Assembly: GCF_040610475.1 (NCBI RefSeq)
Contig: NZ_JBEXMJ010000002.1
Location: 141,566-155,443 of the forward strand
Length of the DNA stretch: 13,878 nucleotides
Direction: 5' to 3'
DNA from: Actinopolymorpha sp. NPDC004070
Lineage (GTDB): Bacteria; Actinomycetota; Actinomycetes; Propionibacteriales; Actinopolymorphaceae
A model generated the notes under the pieces. That model saw only the letters and a program-made list of their open reading frames with translations, was not told the DNA's origin and did no database searches. Both the position numbers and the translations under genes were made by a program. Below, one piece after another: positions 6,953-12,722 of the stretch (positions are counted from its first letter, which is position 1; each line of letters starts with the position of its first letter).

Positions 6953-6981
6953 AATGTAGCCAGGAAGGGGCGACCTGGCAA
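6953..6981 (-). promoter_or_regulatory. Promoter of the abiE operon with embedded inverted repeat
   Basis: On the minus strand TTGCCA (6981-6976), a 17-bp spacer and TACATT (6958-6953) give a near-consensus promoter starting at about the antitoxin ATG. Between the hexamers lies a perfect inverted repeat GCCAGG (6959-6964) / CCTGGC (6974-6979) with 9 bp between the arms. AbiEi proteins are known to repress their own promoter by binding inverted repeats, so this is the probable operator. Confidence 0.6.
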
Positions 6982-7058
6982 CAGTTGTATCCACGTGCAC
7001 CGACGCCCAGGCCCTTCACCACCGCCGTACGGGTCTCGGACTTGACCAGGTGGGCTTC

Positions 7059-7285
7059 TTACCGGCAACCGCTCTGCCGATCGATCGCCGCAGCGGAGTA
7101 CGCACGCTTCCAGGGATGGACCCAGAAGGTCCCGGCGTCCCGCGTCCACGGGATCTTGTCAGGTCGGAAGGCTGTTCCGGTGGTGGAGAGACGGGAATCC
7201 ATCTCGACCGAGATGAGCTGGTCGTTCTGGTAGCTCGCCGGCAGCTGACCCGACTGCCCACAGTGCGGTGAGCGTACTGTCGGCG
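7059..7285 (-). pseudogene. Decayed coding remnant, unidentified
   Basis: The gap 6946-7287 has no intact gene, but one minus-strand frame reads as protein from about 7285 to a TAA at 7061-7059: ...GQLPASYQNDQLISVEMD, then TTGTAFRPDKIPWTRDAGTF, then WVHPWKRAYSAAAIDRQSG. Roughly four of five codons end in G or C, which a random frame here would not show, and there is no usable start codon. After the TAA the same frame continues with similar bias for about 25 codons (EAHLVKSETRTAVVKGLGV). I do not recognise the family. It is best read as the C-terminal piece of a gene lost when the neighbouring abiE or methyltransferase DNA arrived. It could instead be a chance frame. Confidence 0.4.
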
Positions 7286-7287
7286 CC

Positions 7288-8103
7288 TCAGAAGCGGAAC
7301 CGGACGATGCGGACGGACCGCTTCATGCCCGGGAGCAGGTTCAGGACGCGGTACATGCGGCGTACGTTCGCGGGCGCCTTGGCCATCAGCACTGGTGAGT
7401 CGTTCATCGGCGCCTCGTCGACGTACTCGAGCCGCTGATGCCAGTCGGTCAACGCGGCCGGGTCGTCGAAACCGCTGTGGAACCTCGTGCCGTACTTGCG
7501 CAACATGGGATCCCACTTCGAGGTACGCCACGCCCAGACCGTCACCAGGTCCAGCTGTATCTGACCGGTGGGGAACGCGTCGACGACGCTGGTCAGCAAC
7601 TGTCGCACGTCGATCTCGGTCAGGTAGGGCACCAGCCCCTCGGCGATCATCAGCACCGGCCGGCCGCGGGGAATGCGGTCCAGCCAGGTCAGGTCGGTGA
7701 CGCTGGAGCCGATCAGGGTGTAGTGCTCGCGCGGCGGCAGGAGACGCTTGCGCAGTTCGATGATGGACGGGTAGTCCAGGTCGTACCACTCGACGGTCGC
7801 GGGCGGGTCGATCCGGTACACCCGGGCATCGAGCCCGCAGCCCAGGTGCAGCACCACCGCGTCGGGATGCTCGGCGAGGAAGCTTCGGGCCCAGTCGTCG
7901 TGGGCCTTCGCGCGCACGACGGCGACCAGACCCATCTGGCTGCTGCCGAACCTGCGCTTGTCGTAGTCGGGGTCGAGCCCCCGCATGGCCTGCTCGGCGT
8001 ACCGGTCACCGAGGATGGGGTCCGGCAGGCGGTTGTCCAGTGCCTTGGCACGCAGGATGGGGCTGAGGGTCTTCTGCACGCCGACGAGTTCGGTGTCGTT
8101 CAC
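7288..8103 (-). CDS. SAM-dependent O-methyltransferase, Ppm/TcmP (LCM) type, 271 aa
   Basis: Class I S-adenosylmethionine methyltransferase of the leucine carboxyl methyltransferase-like family that includes TcmP and Ppm2 and is common in actinomycete secondary metabolism. The N-terminal LPDPILGDRYAEQAM and FGSSQMGLVAVVRAKAHDDW are typical for the family. The SAM-binding glycine loop is VVLHLGCGLDARVYRID (residues 84-99). The following acidic strand VEWYDLDYP (Asp108/Asp110) would hold the ribose. Then PVLMIAEGLVPYLTEIDVRQLL is the post-motif region. The acceptor is unknown; polyketide carboxyl or small-molecule hydroxyl groups are usual. The start is GTG 8103; a -10-like TAGCGT ends 7 nt upstream, which suggests a leaderless message. 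It is divergent from the GbsR/MarR-like regulator across 91 bp. Confidence 0.88.
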   Translation of the reverse strand: MNDTELVGVQKTLSPILRAKALDNRLPDPILGDRYAEQAMRGLDPDYDKRRFGSSQMGLVAVVRAKAHDDWARSFLAEHPDAVVLHLGCGLDARVYRIDPPATVEWYDLDYPSIIELRKRLLPPREHYTLIGSSVTDLTWLDRIPRGRPVLMIAEGLVPYLTEIDVRQLLTSVVDAFPTGQIQLDLVTVWAWRTSKWDPMLRKYGTRFHSGFDDPAALTDWHQRLEYVDEAPMNDSPVLMAKAPANVRRMYRVLNLLPGMKRSVRIVRFRF

Positions 8104-8110
8104 GCCGTCG

Positions 8111-8140
8111 ACGCTACTCTCGTTTCACGAATTTTGTGAA
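8111..8140 (-). promoter_or_regulatory. Palindrome and candidate promoter between methyltransferase and regulator
   Basis: TTCAC at 8124-8128 and GTGAA at 8136-8140 form a 17-bp palindrome in which 7 of 8 arm positions pair, with an AT-rich centre that stands out in this GC-rich DNA. On the minus strand TTCACA (8140-8135), an 18-bp spacer and TAGCGT (8116-8111) could be the methyltransferase promoter, so the palindrome would cover its -35. Binding by the adjacent regulator is an inference. Confidence 0.5.
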
Positions 8141-8194
8141 GTCTGTGACAAAGTTGGGTTCGTTGAGGTCGTGAGGCGGAGGGAAGGTGCAGCC

Positions 8195-8674
8195 ATGGGA
8201 GCGGACGAGACCGCCGTCGCCGCGTTCCGGGAACGGTTCGCGCAGATCATGGTCGACTCCGGCATGCCCCGGATGGCCGCGCGGGTGTACGCCGCGCTGA
8301 TGGTCGCCGACGACGGCAAGCTGTCCGCGTCCGAGCTCGCCACGCAGCTGGGTGCCGGCGCCTCGGCGATCTCGGGGGCGGTCAAGTATCTGGTGCAGGT
8401 ACGACTGGTCGAACGCGGTCGCGAACCCGGCAGCCGTCACGACTTCTGCCGGATCCACGAGCACACCTGGAGCCACTTCATCAGCCAGTCCGACCCGGTG
8501 CTGGTCCAGGTGCAGGCGGGCGCCGAGGAGGGCGCCGCGCTCCTGGGTCCGGACTCACCCGCCGGGCGGCGAATGGACGAGACCAGCCGGTTCTTCGTGT
8601 TCCTGCGCGAGGAGATCAAGGAGTCGATGGCGAAGTGGCGGAAGCTTCAGGCGGCCGAACGCGAGGCCGGCTAG
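8195..8674 (+). CDS. GbsR/MarR-type transcriptional regulator, 159 aa
   Basis: Winged-helix DNA-binding protein. A short first helix (VAAFRERFAQIMVDSGMPRMAARVYAALMVAD) is followed by the helix-turn-helix LSASELATQLGAGASAISGAVKYLVQVRLVERGREPGSR (about 43-82), and the C-terminus has dimerisation helices rich in Glu, Arg and Lys (about 105-155). The 'GMPRMAARVYAALM' opening is characteristic of the GbsR-like branch of MarR proteins. ATG 8195 was chosen for GGAGGGAAGG at 8178-8187, with 7 nt between; a GTG at 8171 in the same frame lies before that site and is less likely. It probably represses the divergent methyltransferase gene, itself, or both, through the 8124-8140 palindrome. The effector is unknown. 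Confidence 0.85.
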   Translation: MGADETAVAAFRERFAQIMVDSGMPRMAARVYAALMVADDGKLSASELATQLGAGASAISGAVKYLVQVRLVERGREPGSRHDFCRIHEHTWSHFISQSDPVLVQVQAGAEEGAALLGPDSPAGRRMDETSRFFVFLREEIKESMAKWRKLQAAEREAG

Positions 8675-8768
8675 CCCGGGATCTGGCGCGGCGGAAGACC
8701 ACCGGCCGATGAGTTTTCGGGACCACGCATGTCTGCCTTGTGGAAACGACACGACCAGGGAGGCACCC

Positions 8769-9329
8769 TTGCGCACGCTCGCCGTCACCCAGAACATCAC
8801 CGTCGACGGCTCGATCGAGATGCTGGACGACTGGTTCGATCCGCAAAGTCAGGGCGACGTCGACAGTGCGAACCTCCTGGAGGAGCTGCACCGGCAGGAC
8901 AGCCGCGCGGACGGGTTCCTCGTGGGGCGGCAGACGTTCGAGGCTCTGCGCGGGTACTGGCCCCAGCAGACCGACGACGCGACGGGGGTCACCGACTATC
9001 TGAACCGGGTTCAGAAGTACGTGATCTCCACGACGATGACCGACCCGCGGTGGCAGAACTCCACGGTCCTGTCCGGCGACCCCGTCGAGGAGGTCCGCGC
9101 GCTGAAGGCGAAGCCGGGCGCGGACATCGTGGTCACCGGGAGCATCACGCTCTGCCACACCCTGATCGAGGCCGGCCTGGTCGACGAGTACCGGTTGTTC
9201 GTCTACCCCGTCGTCCAGGGCCGCGGGCGGCGACTGTTCCCCGACGGGTTCGCGGTGCCGGCGCTGAGGCTGCTGGACGCGATGGCCTTCCGTTCCGGAA
9301 TCACCTTCTCGCGGTACGCGCCGGCCTGA
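8769..9329 (+). CDS. Dihydrofolate reductase family protein (RibD C-terminal fold), 186 aa
   Basis: NADPH-dependent reductase fold shared by dihydrofolate reductase and the RibD C-terminal domain. Family features are LAVTQNITVDGSI (5-17), GFLVGRQTFEALRGYWP (about 49-65), KYVISTTMTDPRW, ADIVVTGSITLCHTLIEAGLVDEYRLFVYPVVQGRGRRLF (nucleotide-binding GS-x-x-L helix and the closing strand) and the final GITFSRYAP. The protein probably reduces a small heterocycle or has an unassigned oxidoreductase role; it is unlikely to be the housekeeping FolA, which differs in its N-terminal active site. The start is a TTG at 8769, strongly supported by GGGAGG at 8758-8763, 5 nt upstream. It follows the regulator gene by 94 bp on the same strand and may or may not be cotranscribed. 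It converges with the glycosidase gene across 21 bp, with no hairpin. Confidence 0.85.
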   Translation: MRTLAVTQNITVDGSIEMLDDWFDPQSQGDVDSANLLEELHRQDSRADGFLVGRQTFEALRGYWPQQTDDATGVTDYLNRVQKYVISTTMTDPRWQNSTVLSGDPVEEVRALKAKPGADIVVTGSITLCHTLIEAGLVDEYRLFVYPVVQGRGRRLFPDGFAVPALRLLDAMAFRSGITFSRYAPA

Positions 9330-9350
9330 CCCGTTCGGCCTGCGTGCGGA

Positions 9351-11054
9351 TCAGGAAGGGCCGGCACCCGACCCGGACCAGGCAGCGACGACCAGTCGGT
9401 TGATCTGCTCACGCGTACGCCGGTAGTGGTTCGGGTCGTAGCTGTAGGCGTCGAACCTGAGTGACCCGCCGGCGCCGTCGGTGTCGATGATGCGCATGAC
9501 CGCGTCCTTGCCCGCCACGTCGCGCAGCGCCTGCATCGCTCGATGGTCGCGCATGGCCGCCGCGAACACCTTGAACCTGATCGAGTCCAGCGGCTGACCG
9601 TTCGGTCCGGGATAGACGATGAACGGGTCGCCGGCCGGGAACCCGCCACCGGCGCAGGTGTCCTGGAACGGGTCGACGTGCGAGCGCGAACCGACCGAGT
9701 TGTAGAAGTTGAATCCCCAGTGCAGGAAACCCGACACGTCGAACGCGAACAACTGGTGCCCGAGAACGCGGTTACGCAGCGACGGCAGACCGATGAACCG
9801 GTTGGAGACGTCGCGCTGCTGCGAAACGCAGTAATAGACCCAGAGATCGTCGATCTTCGCGTCCAGGAAGGGGCCGATCGCATTGGTGGCCACCACCGGA
9901 ACCGGCACCACGCCGTTCTGGTAGAACGCGAAGTCGCTGAGGGCGTCGACAATGGTGCAGCCGGACAGCAGATCCGTGATCACCGCACGCGCGGCTTCGT
10001 AGGTGGCGAGTGCCTTCTCACCGTGCGGCTCGTCGGAGACGTGATAGATGACGTCGCCGGACCACTGCGCGGCCAGGAACTTCCGTAGCTCCGGCACGAG
10101 CTGTTCGAGCAGCTCGCGGTACGCCGGGTCCGTGGCGGCGACGTGCCAGCCGAACTTGTGCACGACCTGGCCGTCTTCCTCGACATAGATCGCCGGAGTC
10201 GCCTCGGCGCCCCACTGCGTGAAGAAGTGCGCGATCTCGACCTGGGCCAGGCCGTGCTTGCGGCACAGCTCCAGCCAGCGGCCGAGCTTGTCGAAGCCGA
10301 ACGAGTACCGGCCGGCGGAGTAGCTGATGTCGAGAAGCTGGACGGGAGTTCTCGTGGTGCCGCGGGCGGTGTCCAGCGGCGGCGTCCACACCGGCGTGAG
10401 GACCGACGTCGCACCCATCTCGGCGGCCCGGCCGAGGAAGTTGTCGATGGCGTTCCAGTGCTCTTCGCTGTAGACCGGCACGTCGTAGTAGTGCGCCAGA
10501 CCGTCGCAGTGGAACCAGTGCGTGTTGACGATGTCGAGCGGTGGCAGTTCGTACGGGAAAACCTCGAACTCGACCGTGTCCTCGAAAAGGGGATCACCAT
10601 CGGCGGTGCGTGCGGTGATCGTCAACCGGTGAACTCCGGCGTCCGCCGCGTCGTCGACCCGCAGGTCGACCCAGACCGCACGCCACCAGCCGAACAACGG
10701 CATGACCTCGCCGTCCACGGCCGGTCGGAGCAGGTCCGGATACAGGCCCGGCGCCTCGCGGTCGTATCGGTCGTCGTGCAGCCCGGGATAGGCCATCGTC
10801 GTGCACGGGACGAGCTCGACCGTGTGCAGGGTCGCGAACCGGCTCGAGTCTCCCGTCAACTCGAAGACGATCGGCCGAAGGTCCGGGGAGCGGCCGTCGA
10901 GCGGCGGCCTGAACGCGACCTGCACAGACCCGGTCTCGCCGAGGAAGAGGCTCTGCGGGATGGACCGGTCGAGTGGACGCGGATCGCCATCGGTGTAGAC
11001 CTTCTCCAGCGAGTCGGTGGTCACGAACGACCACCCGGTCGATGCCGTGCTCAT
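9351..11054 (-). CDS. GH123-like / DUF4091 glycoside hydrolase, 567 aa
   Basis: Predicted glycosidase of the DUF4091 / glycoside hydrolase 123 clan; characterised GH123 enzymes are beta-N-acetylgalactosaminidases using substrate-assisted catalysis with an Asp-Glu pair. The N-terminal third (about 1-170) is a beta-rich domain ending HRLTITARTADGDPLFEDTVEFEVFPYELP. The barrel starts at THWFHCDG (178-185) and includes NFLGRAAEMGATSVLTPVWTPPLD, AHFFTQWGAEATPAI and YHVSDEPHGEK, where Asp341-Glu342 fit the catalytic pair; QLFAFDVSGFLHWGFNFYN and DPFIVYPGPNG are typical DUF4091 C-terminal signatures. No signal peptide or membrane helix is seen, so the enzyme is probably cytosolic and acts on imported oligosaccharide. 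ATG 11054 follows AAGGGAG by 10 nt; the frame is open further upstream but without family features. The substrate assignment is only by clan. Confidence 0.85.
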   Translation of the reverse strand: MSTASTGWSFVTTDSLEKVYTDGDPRPLDRSIPQSLFLGETGSVQVAFRPPLDGRSPDLRPIVFELTGDSSRFATLHTVELVPCTTMAYPGLHDDRYDREAPGLYPDLLRPAVDGEVMPLFGWWRAVWVDLRVDDAADAGVHRLTITARTADGDPLFEDTVEFEVFPYELPPLDIVNTHWFHCDGLAHYYDVPVYSEEHWNAIDNFLGRAAEMGATSVLTPVWTPPLDTARGTTRTPVQLLDISYSAGRYSFGFDKLGRWLELCRKHGLAQVEIAHFFTQWGAEATPAIYVEEDGQVVHKFGWHVAATDPAYRELLEQLVPELRKFLAAQWSGDVIYHVSDEPHGEKALATYEAARAVITDLLSGCTIVDALSDFAFYQNGVVPVPVVATNAIGPFLDAKIDDLWVYYCVSQQRDVSNRFIGLPSLRNRVLGHQLFAFDVSGFLHWGFNFYNSVGSRSHVDPFQDTCAGGGFPAGDPFIVYPGPNGQPLDSIRFKVFAAAMRDHRAMQALRDVAGKDAVMRIIDTDGAGGSLRFDAYSYDPNHYRRTREQINRLVVAAWSGSGAGPS

Positions 11055-11080
11055 ACTGTCGTCGCTCCCTTGCCGGCGGA

Positions 11081-11107
11081 ACAGCGCGCGGACGAATGTC
11101 GCGCTGT
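11081..11107. promoter_or_regulatory. Perfect 8-bp inverted repeat upstream of the glycosidase gene
   Basis: ACAGCGCG (11081-11088) and CGCGCTGT (11100-11107) are exact reverse complements with 11 bp between, ending 26 bp before the glycosidase ATG. The layout suits an operator for a LacI-, GntR- or TetR-like repressor, or a leader hairpin. No regulator gene is adjacent. Confidence 0.4.
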
Positions 11108-11404
11108 GCGTGTCACATCGTAGGTGAGCGGCCGCAGTGGCGAGCATGGCGATCGCAGCTCTCGGCAGACCTGCCGCAGGACGCTGACGGCTGCCTCTTA
11201 CACAGCCGGGGAAGACGACGCGGTTATCCAGCCCGTGACCGTGTCGGCGCACCCTGCTGATGCTGCCGGTCGGCCGGGTCCACCTGACGTCGGCCTGCCC
11301 GCCACGCCCAAGCCCGCCGACCTGGCGCGGGGATGGCCCTACGCCGCGTTGCGCCTGGTCCGCGTCCTCGCCCGGCCCTGATCCCAAAGGCGCCTGTCCC
11401 TCAC
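11108..11404. other. Gene-poor stretch between peptidase and glycosidase
   Basis: No intact gene is supported. On the plus strand one frame ending at TGA 11381 has almost only G/C third positions over its last 30 or so codons (DVGLPATPKPADLARGWPYA, then ALRLVRVLARP). Upstream in the same frame (from GTG 11124) this bias fades and no ribosome site is present. It may be the end of a lost gene or a chance frame. No terminator hairpin with a U-run is visible. Confidence 0.35.
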
Positions 11405-12325
11405 TCAGCCGCAGTTGTTCGTGCTGGTGACCACCACGTCGTCCGTCGCCTCCGTGAGCGCGTACTTCTTGCCCTGGATGATCAGTGGGATCTGGATCTC
11501 GGACGGTGTCGAGCCGCGGCCGTCGCCGTTCTCGTCGAAGAGCTGCTCGTAGTGCAGGTGGGCGACGCCGGTGTTCACCGAGCCGACCTCGCCGATCTTC
11601 TGGCCCTGCGTGACCTTCTGGCCTTCGCTGACGGTGAACGTCGGCATGTGGATGTAGACCGAGTACCAGCCGCCACCGTGGTCCAGCTCGATCAGGCCGG
11701 AGTTCGGCGAGATGTGGTCGACGACGCCGGGCGCGGACGCGAGCACGTCCTGTCCTCGCGTGGTGCCGTCCTCGTAGAACCAGTCGATCTTCCCCTGCTC
11801 GGGGTTGTGTCCCGGGTAGGTCGTGGCGCGCCAGTGTTGCCCACATCGAAACGGCAGCTGGAAGTTCGGCCGTCCGTCCGGCAGCCGGGCCGGCACGGTC
11901 GCCGGTTTCGGCTTGGGCTTCGGCTCGGGCCTGGGCTGGGGCCTGGCAACCGGCTTCGGTTTCGGTCTCGGTTTCGGTCTCGGCGGGGGCTTCGGCTTCG
12001 GGGTGGCGGTCCTGGTCGGCTTCGGTGTGGGCGTCGCCGTGCGAGTGGGCGTGGGGGTAGGAGTCGGCGTCAGCGTGGTCGCCATCGCCATTTCCGTCGC
12101 CGTCGGAAGCGGTGCACGCGTTCCGCCTCTGCTCGGTCGATGAGTGACGACTCGCTGGGTCGGGGTCGGCTCGTACAACACCTTCGCCTGCGGCTCCACG
12201 GACGTGAACAGATGCGAGTAGGCGAGGACGCCGACGGCCGCGAGCGCGACGCTTGCCCCCGTGGTCGCGGCGAGCAGCACCTTCCGTTTACCCCTGTGGG
12301 TGGGAGCTGGTCTCCCCCGCGTCAT
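11405..12325 (-). CDS. M23 family metallopeptidase with membrane anchor and Pro-rich linker, 306 aa
   Basis: Probable peptidoglycan endopeptidase (LytM-like lysostaphin fold) or wall-binding relative. A basic start (THRGKRK) and one hydrophobic segment (residues 16-36) anchor the protein, with the rest outside the membrane. A linker follows: TP repeats (86-101), then Pro alternating with Lys/Arg (102-141), suited to reaching into the cell wall. The peptidase domain occupies about 150-290: GHNPEQGKIDWFYEDG, SAPGVVDHISPN, LIELDHGGGWYSVYIHM, VTQGQKIGEVGS and HLHYEQLF. Zinc ligands would be His173, Asp181 and His258, with His256 catalytic; the His-to-Asp spacing (8) is longer than the classic HxxxD but occurs in related actinobacterial proteins. 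ATG 12325 is the only start before the anchor; the ribosome site is weak, and the stop of a 23-codon frame overlaps it (ATGA). Confidence 0.85.
   Translation of the reverse strand: MTRGRPAPTHRGKRKVLLAATTGASVALAAVGVLAYSHLFTSVEPQAKVLYEPTPTQRVVTHRPSRGGTRAPLPTATEMAMATTLTPTPTPTPTRTATPTPKPTRTATPKPKPPPRPKPRPKPKPVARPQPRPEPKPKPKPATVPARLPDGRPNFQLPFRCGQHWRATTYPGHNPEQGKIDWFYEDGTTRGQDVLASAPGVVDHISPNSGLIELDHGGGWYSVYIHMPTFTVSEGQKVTQGQKIGEVGSVNTGVAHLHYEQLFDENGDGRGSTPSEIQIPLIIQGKKYALTEATDDVVVTSTNNCG
11903..12070 (-). repeat. Low-complexity tandem repeat encoding a Pro/Thr then Pro/Lys/Arg linker
   Basis: Short imperfect repeats of hexamer type (plus strand GGCTTC/GGTTTC, GGCGTC and GTGGGC variants) encode residues 86-141 of the M23 peptidase: TPTPTPT, then TRTATPTPKP, then PKPK/PRPK runs. 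Such tracts expand and contract easily. The glycine-rich frame on the opposite strand is only its mirror. Confidence 0.75.
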
Positions 12326-12461
12326 CGGAGGAACTCGGCGAGTACAGCCCCGTCGAACAAACTCATACGCAGAACGTCATGGCGATCTTTCACGCCGTCA
12401 CCTCGTTGGGGTTGTGCGGATCATTGGGGACACGCCCCCGCGACGGTCGTGCGAAAAGCAT
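12322..12461 (-). other. Two short coupled frames ahead of the M23 gene (possible leader peptides)
   Basis: ATG 12461 opens a 23-codon frame (MLFARPSRGRVPNDPHNPNE, then VTA) whose TGA overlaps a GTG at 12393 by four bases; the latter opens a second 23-codon frame (MKDRHDVLRMSLFDGAVLAE, then FLR) whose TGA overlaps the M23 ATG by four bases (ATGA). The chain is suggestive of translational coupling because the M23 start lacks a good ribosome site. Codon bias is only moderate and neither peptide is recognised, so this may be chance. Confidence 0.25.
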
Positions 12462-12559
12462 CTTTACCGCACCATGTCGGGCCTTGGCCTGTCGAGTTCC
12501 GGACTCGGCCAGCACTTACCTTCCCCGCGACGGATCACTCGCTCTCCGTCAAGCAGTCG

Positions 12560-12588
12560 TTGACAGAACGGCTCCCTCACCATCGAAG
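12560..12588 (+). promoter_or_regulatory. Candidate promoter for the GvpA-kinase gene
   Basis: A perfect -35 TTGACA (12560-12565) is followed 17 bp later by TCGAAG (12583-12588), a poor -10 with 3 of 6 matches. The leader would be about 125 nt. The rest of the 12462-12722 gap is GC-rich with no other gene; a strong GGAGGAGG ribosome site lies at 12709-12716. Confidence 0.35.
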
Positions 12589-12722
12589 GGGCGCGTGCCG
12601 GCGCGCTCGCGTTCCGCGCGCAACTCGCGTCCGGGTGATCCACCATTGGGGGTTGCGTTGATCATGTGGGAAGGTAAGGAGCTCGGGGGCCGGAGGATCC
12701 AGGCCGTTGGAGGAGGCACCTC

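Noticed and set aside
6985..7271. Plus-strand frames in the gap right of the antitoxin
   Set aside because: Weaker third-position bias than the minus-strand remnant in the same DNA and no ribosome site.
11055..11846. Upstream extension of the glycosidase frame into the peptidase gene
   Set aside because: The frame is open by composition only; a good ribosome site precedes ATG 11054 and the extension overlaps the M23 peptidase out of frame.
11823..12143. Glycine-rich plus-strand frame (GFGLGFG repeats)
   Set aside because: It is the complement of the peptidase's Pro/Lys/Arg/Thr linker repeats, not a separate protein.
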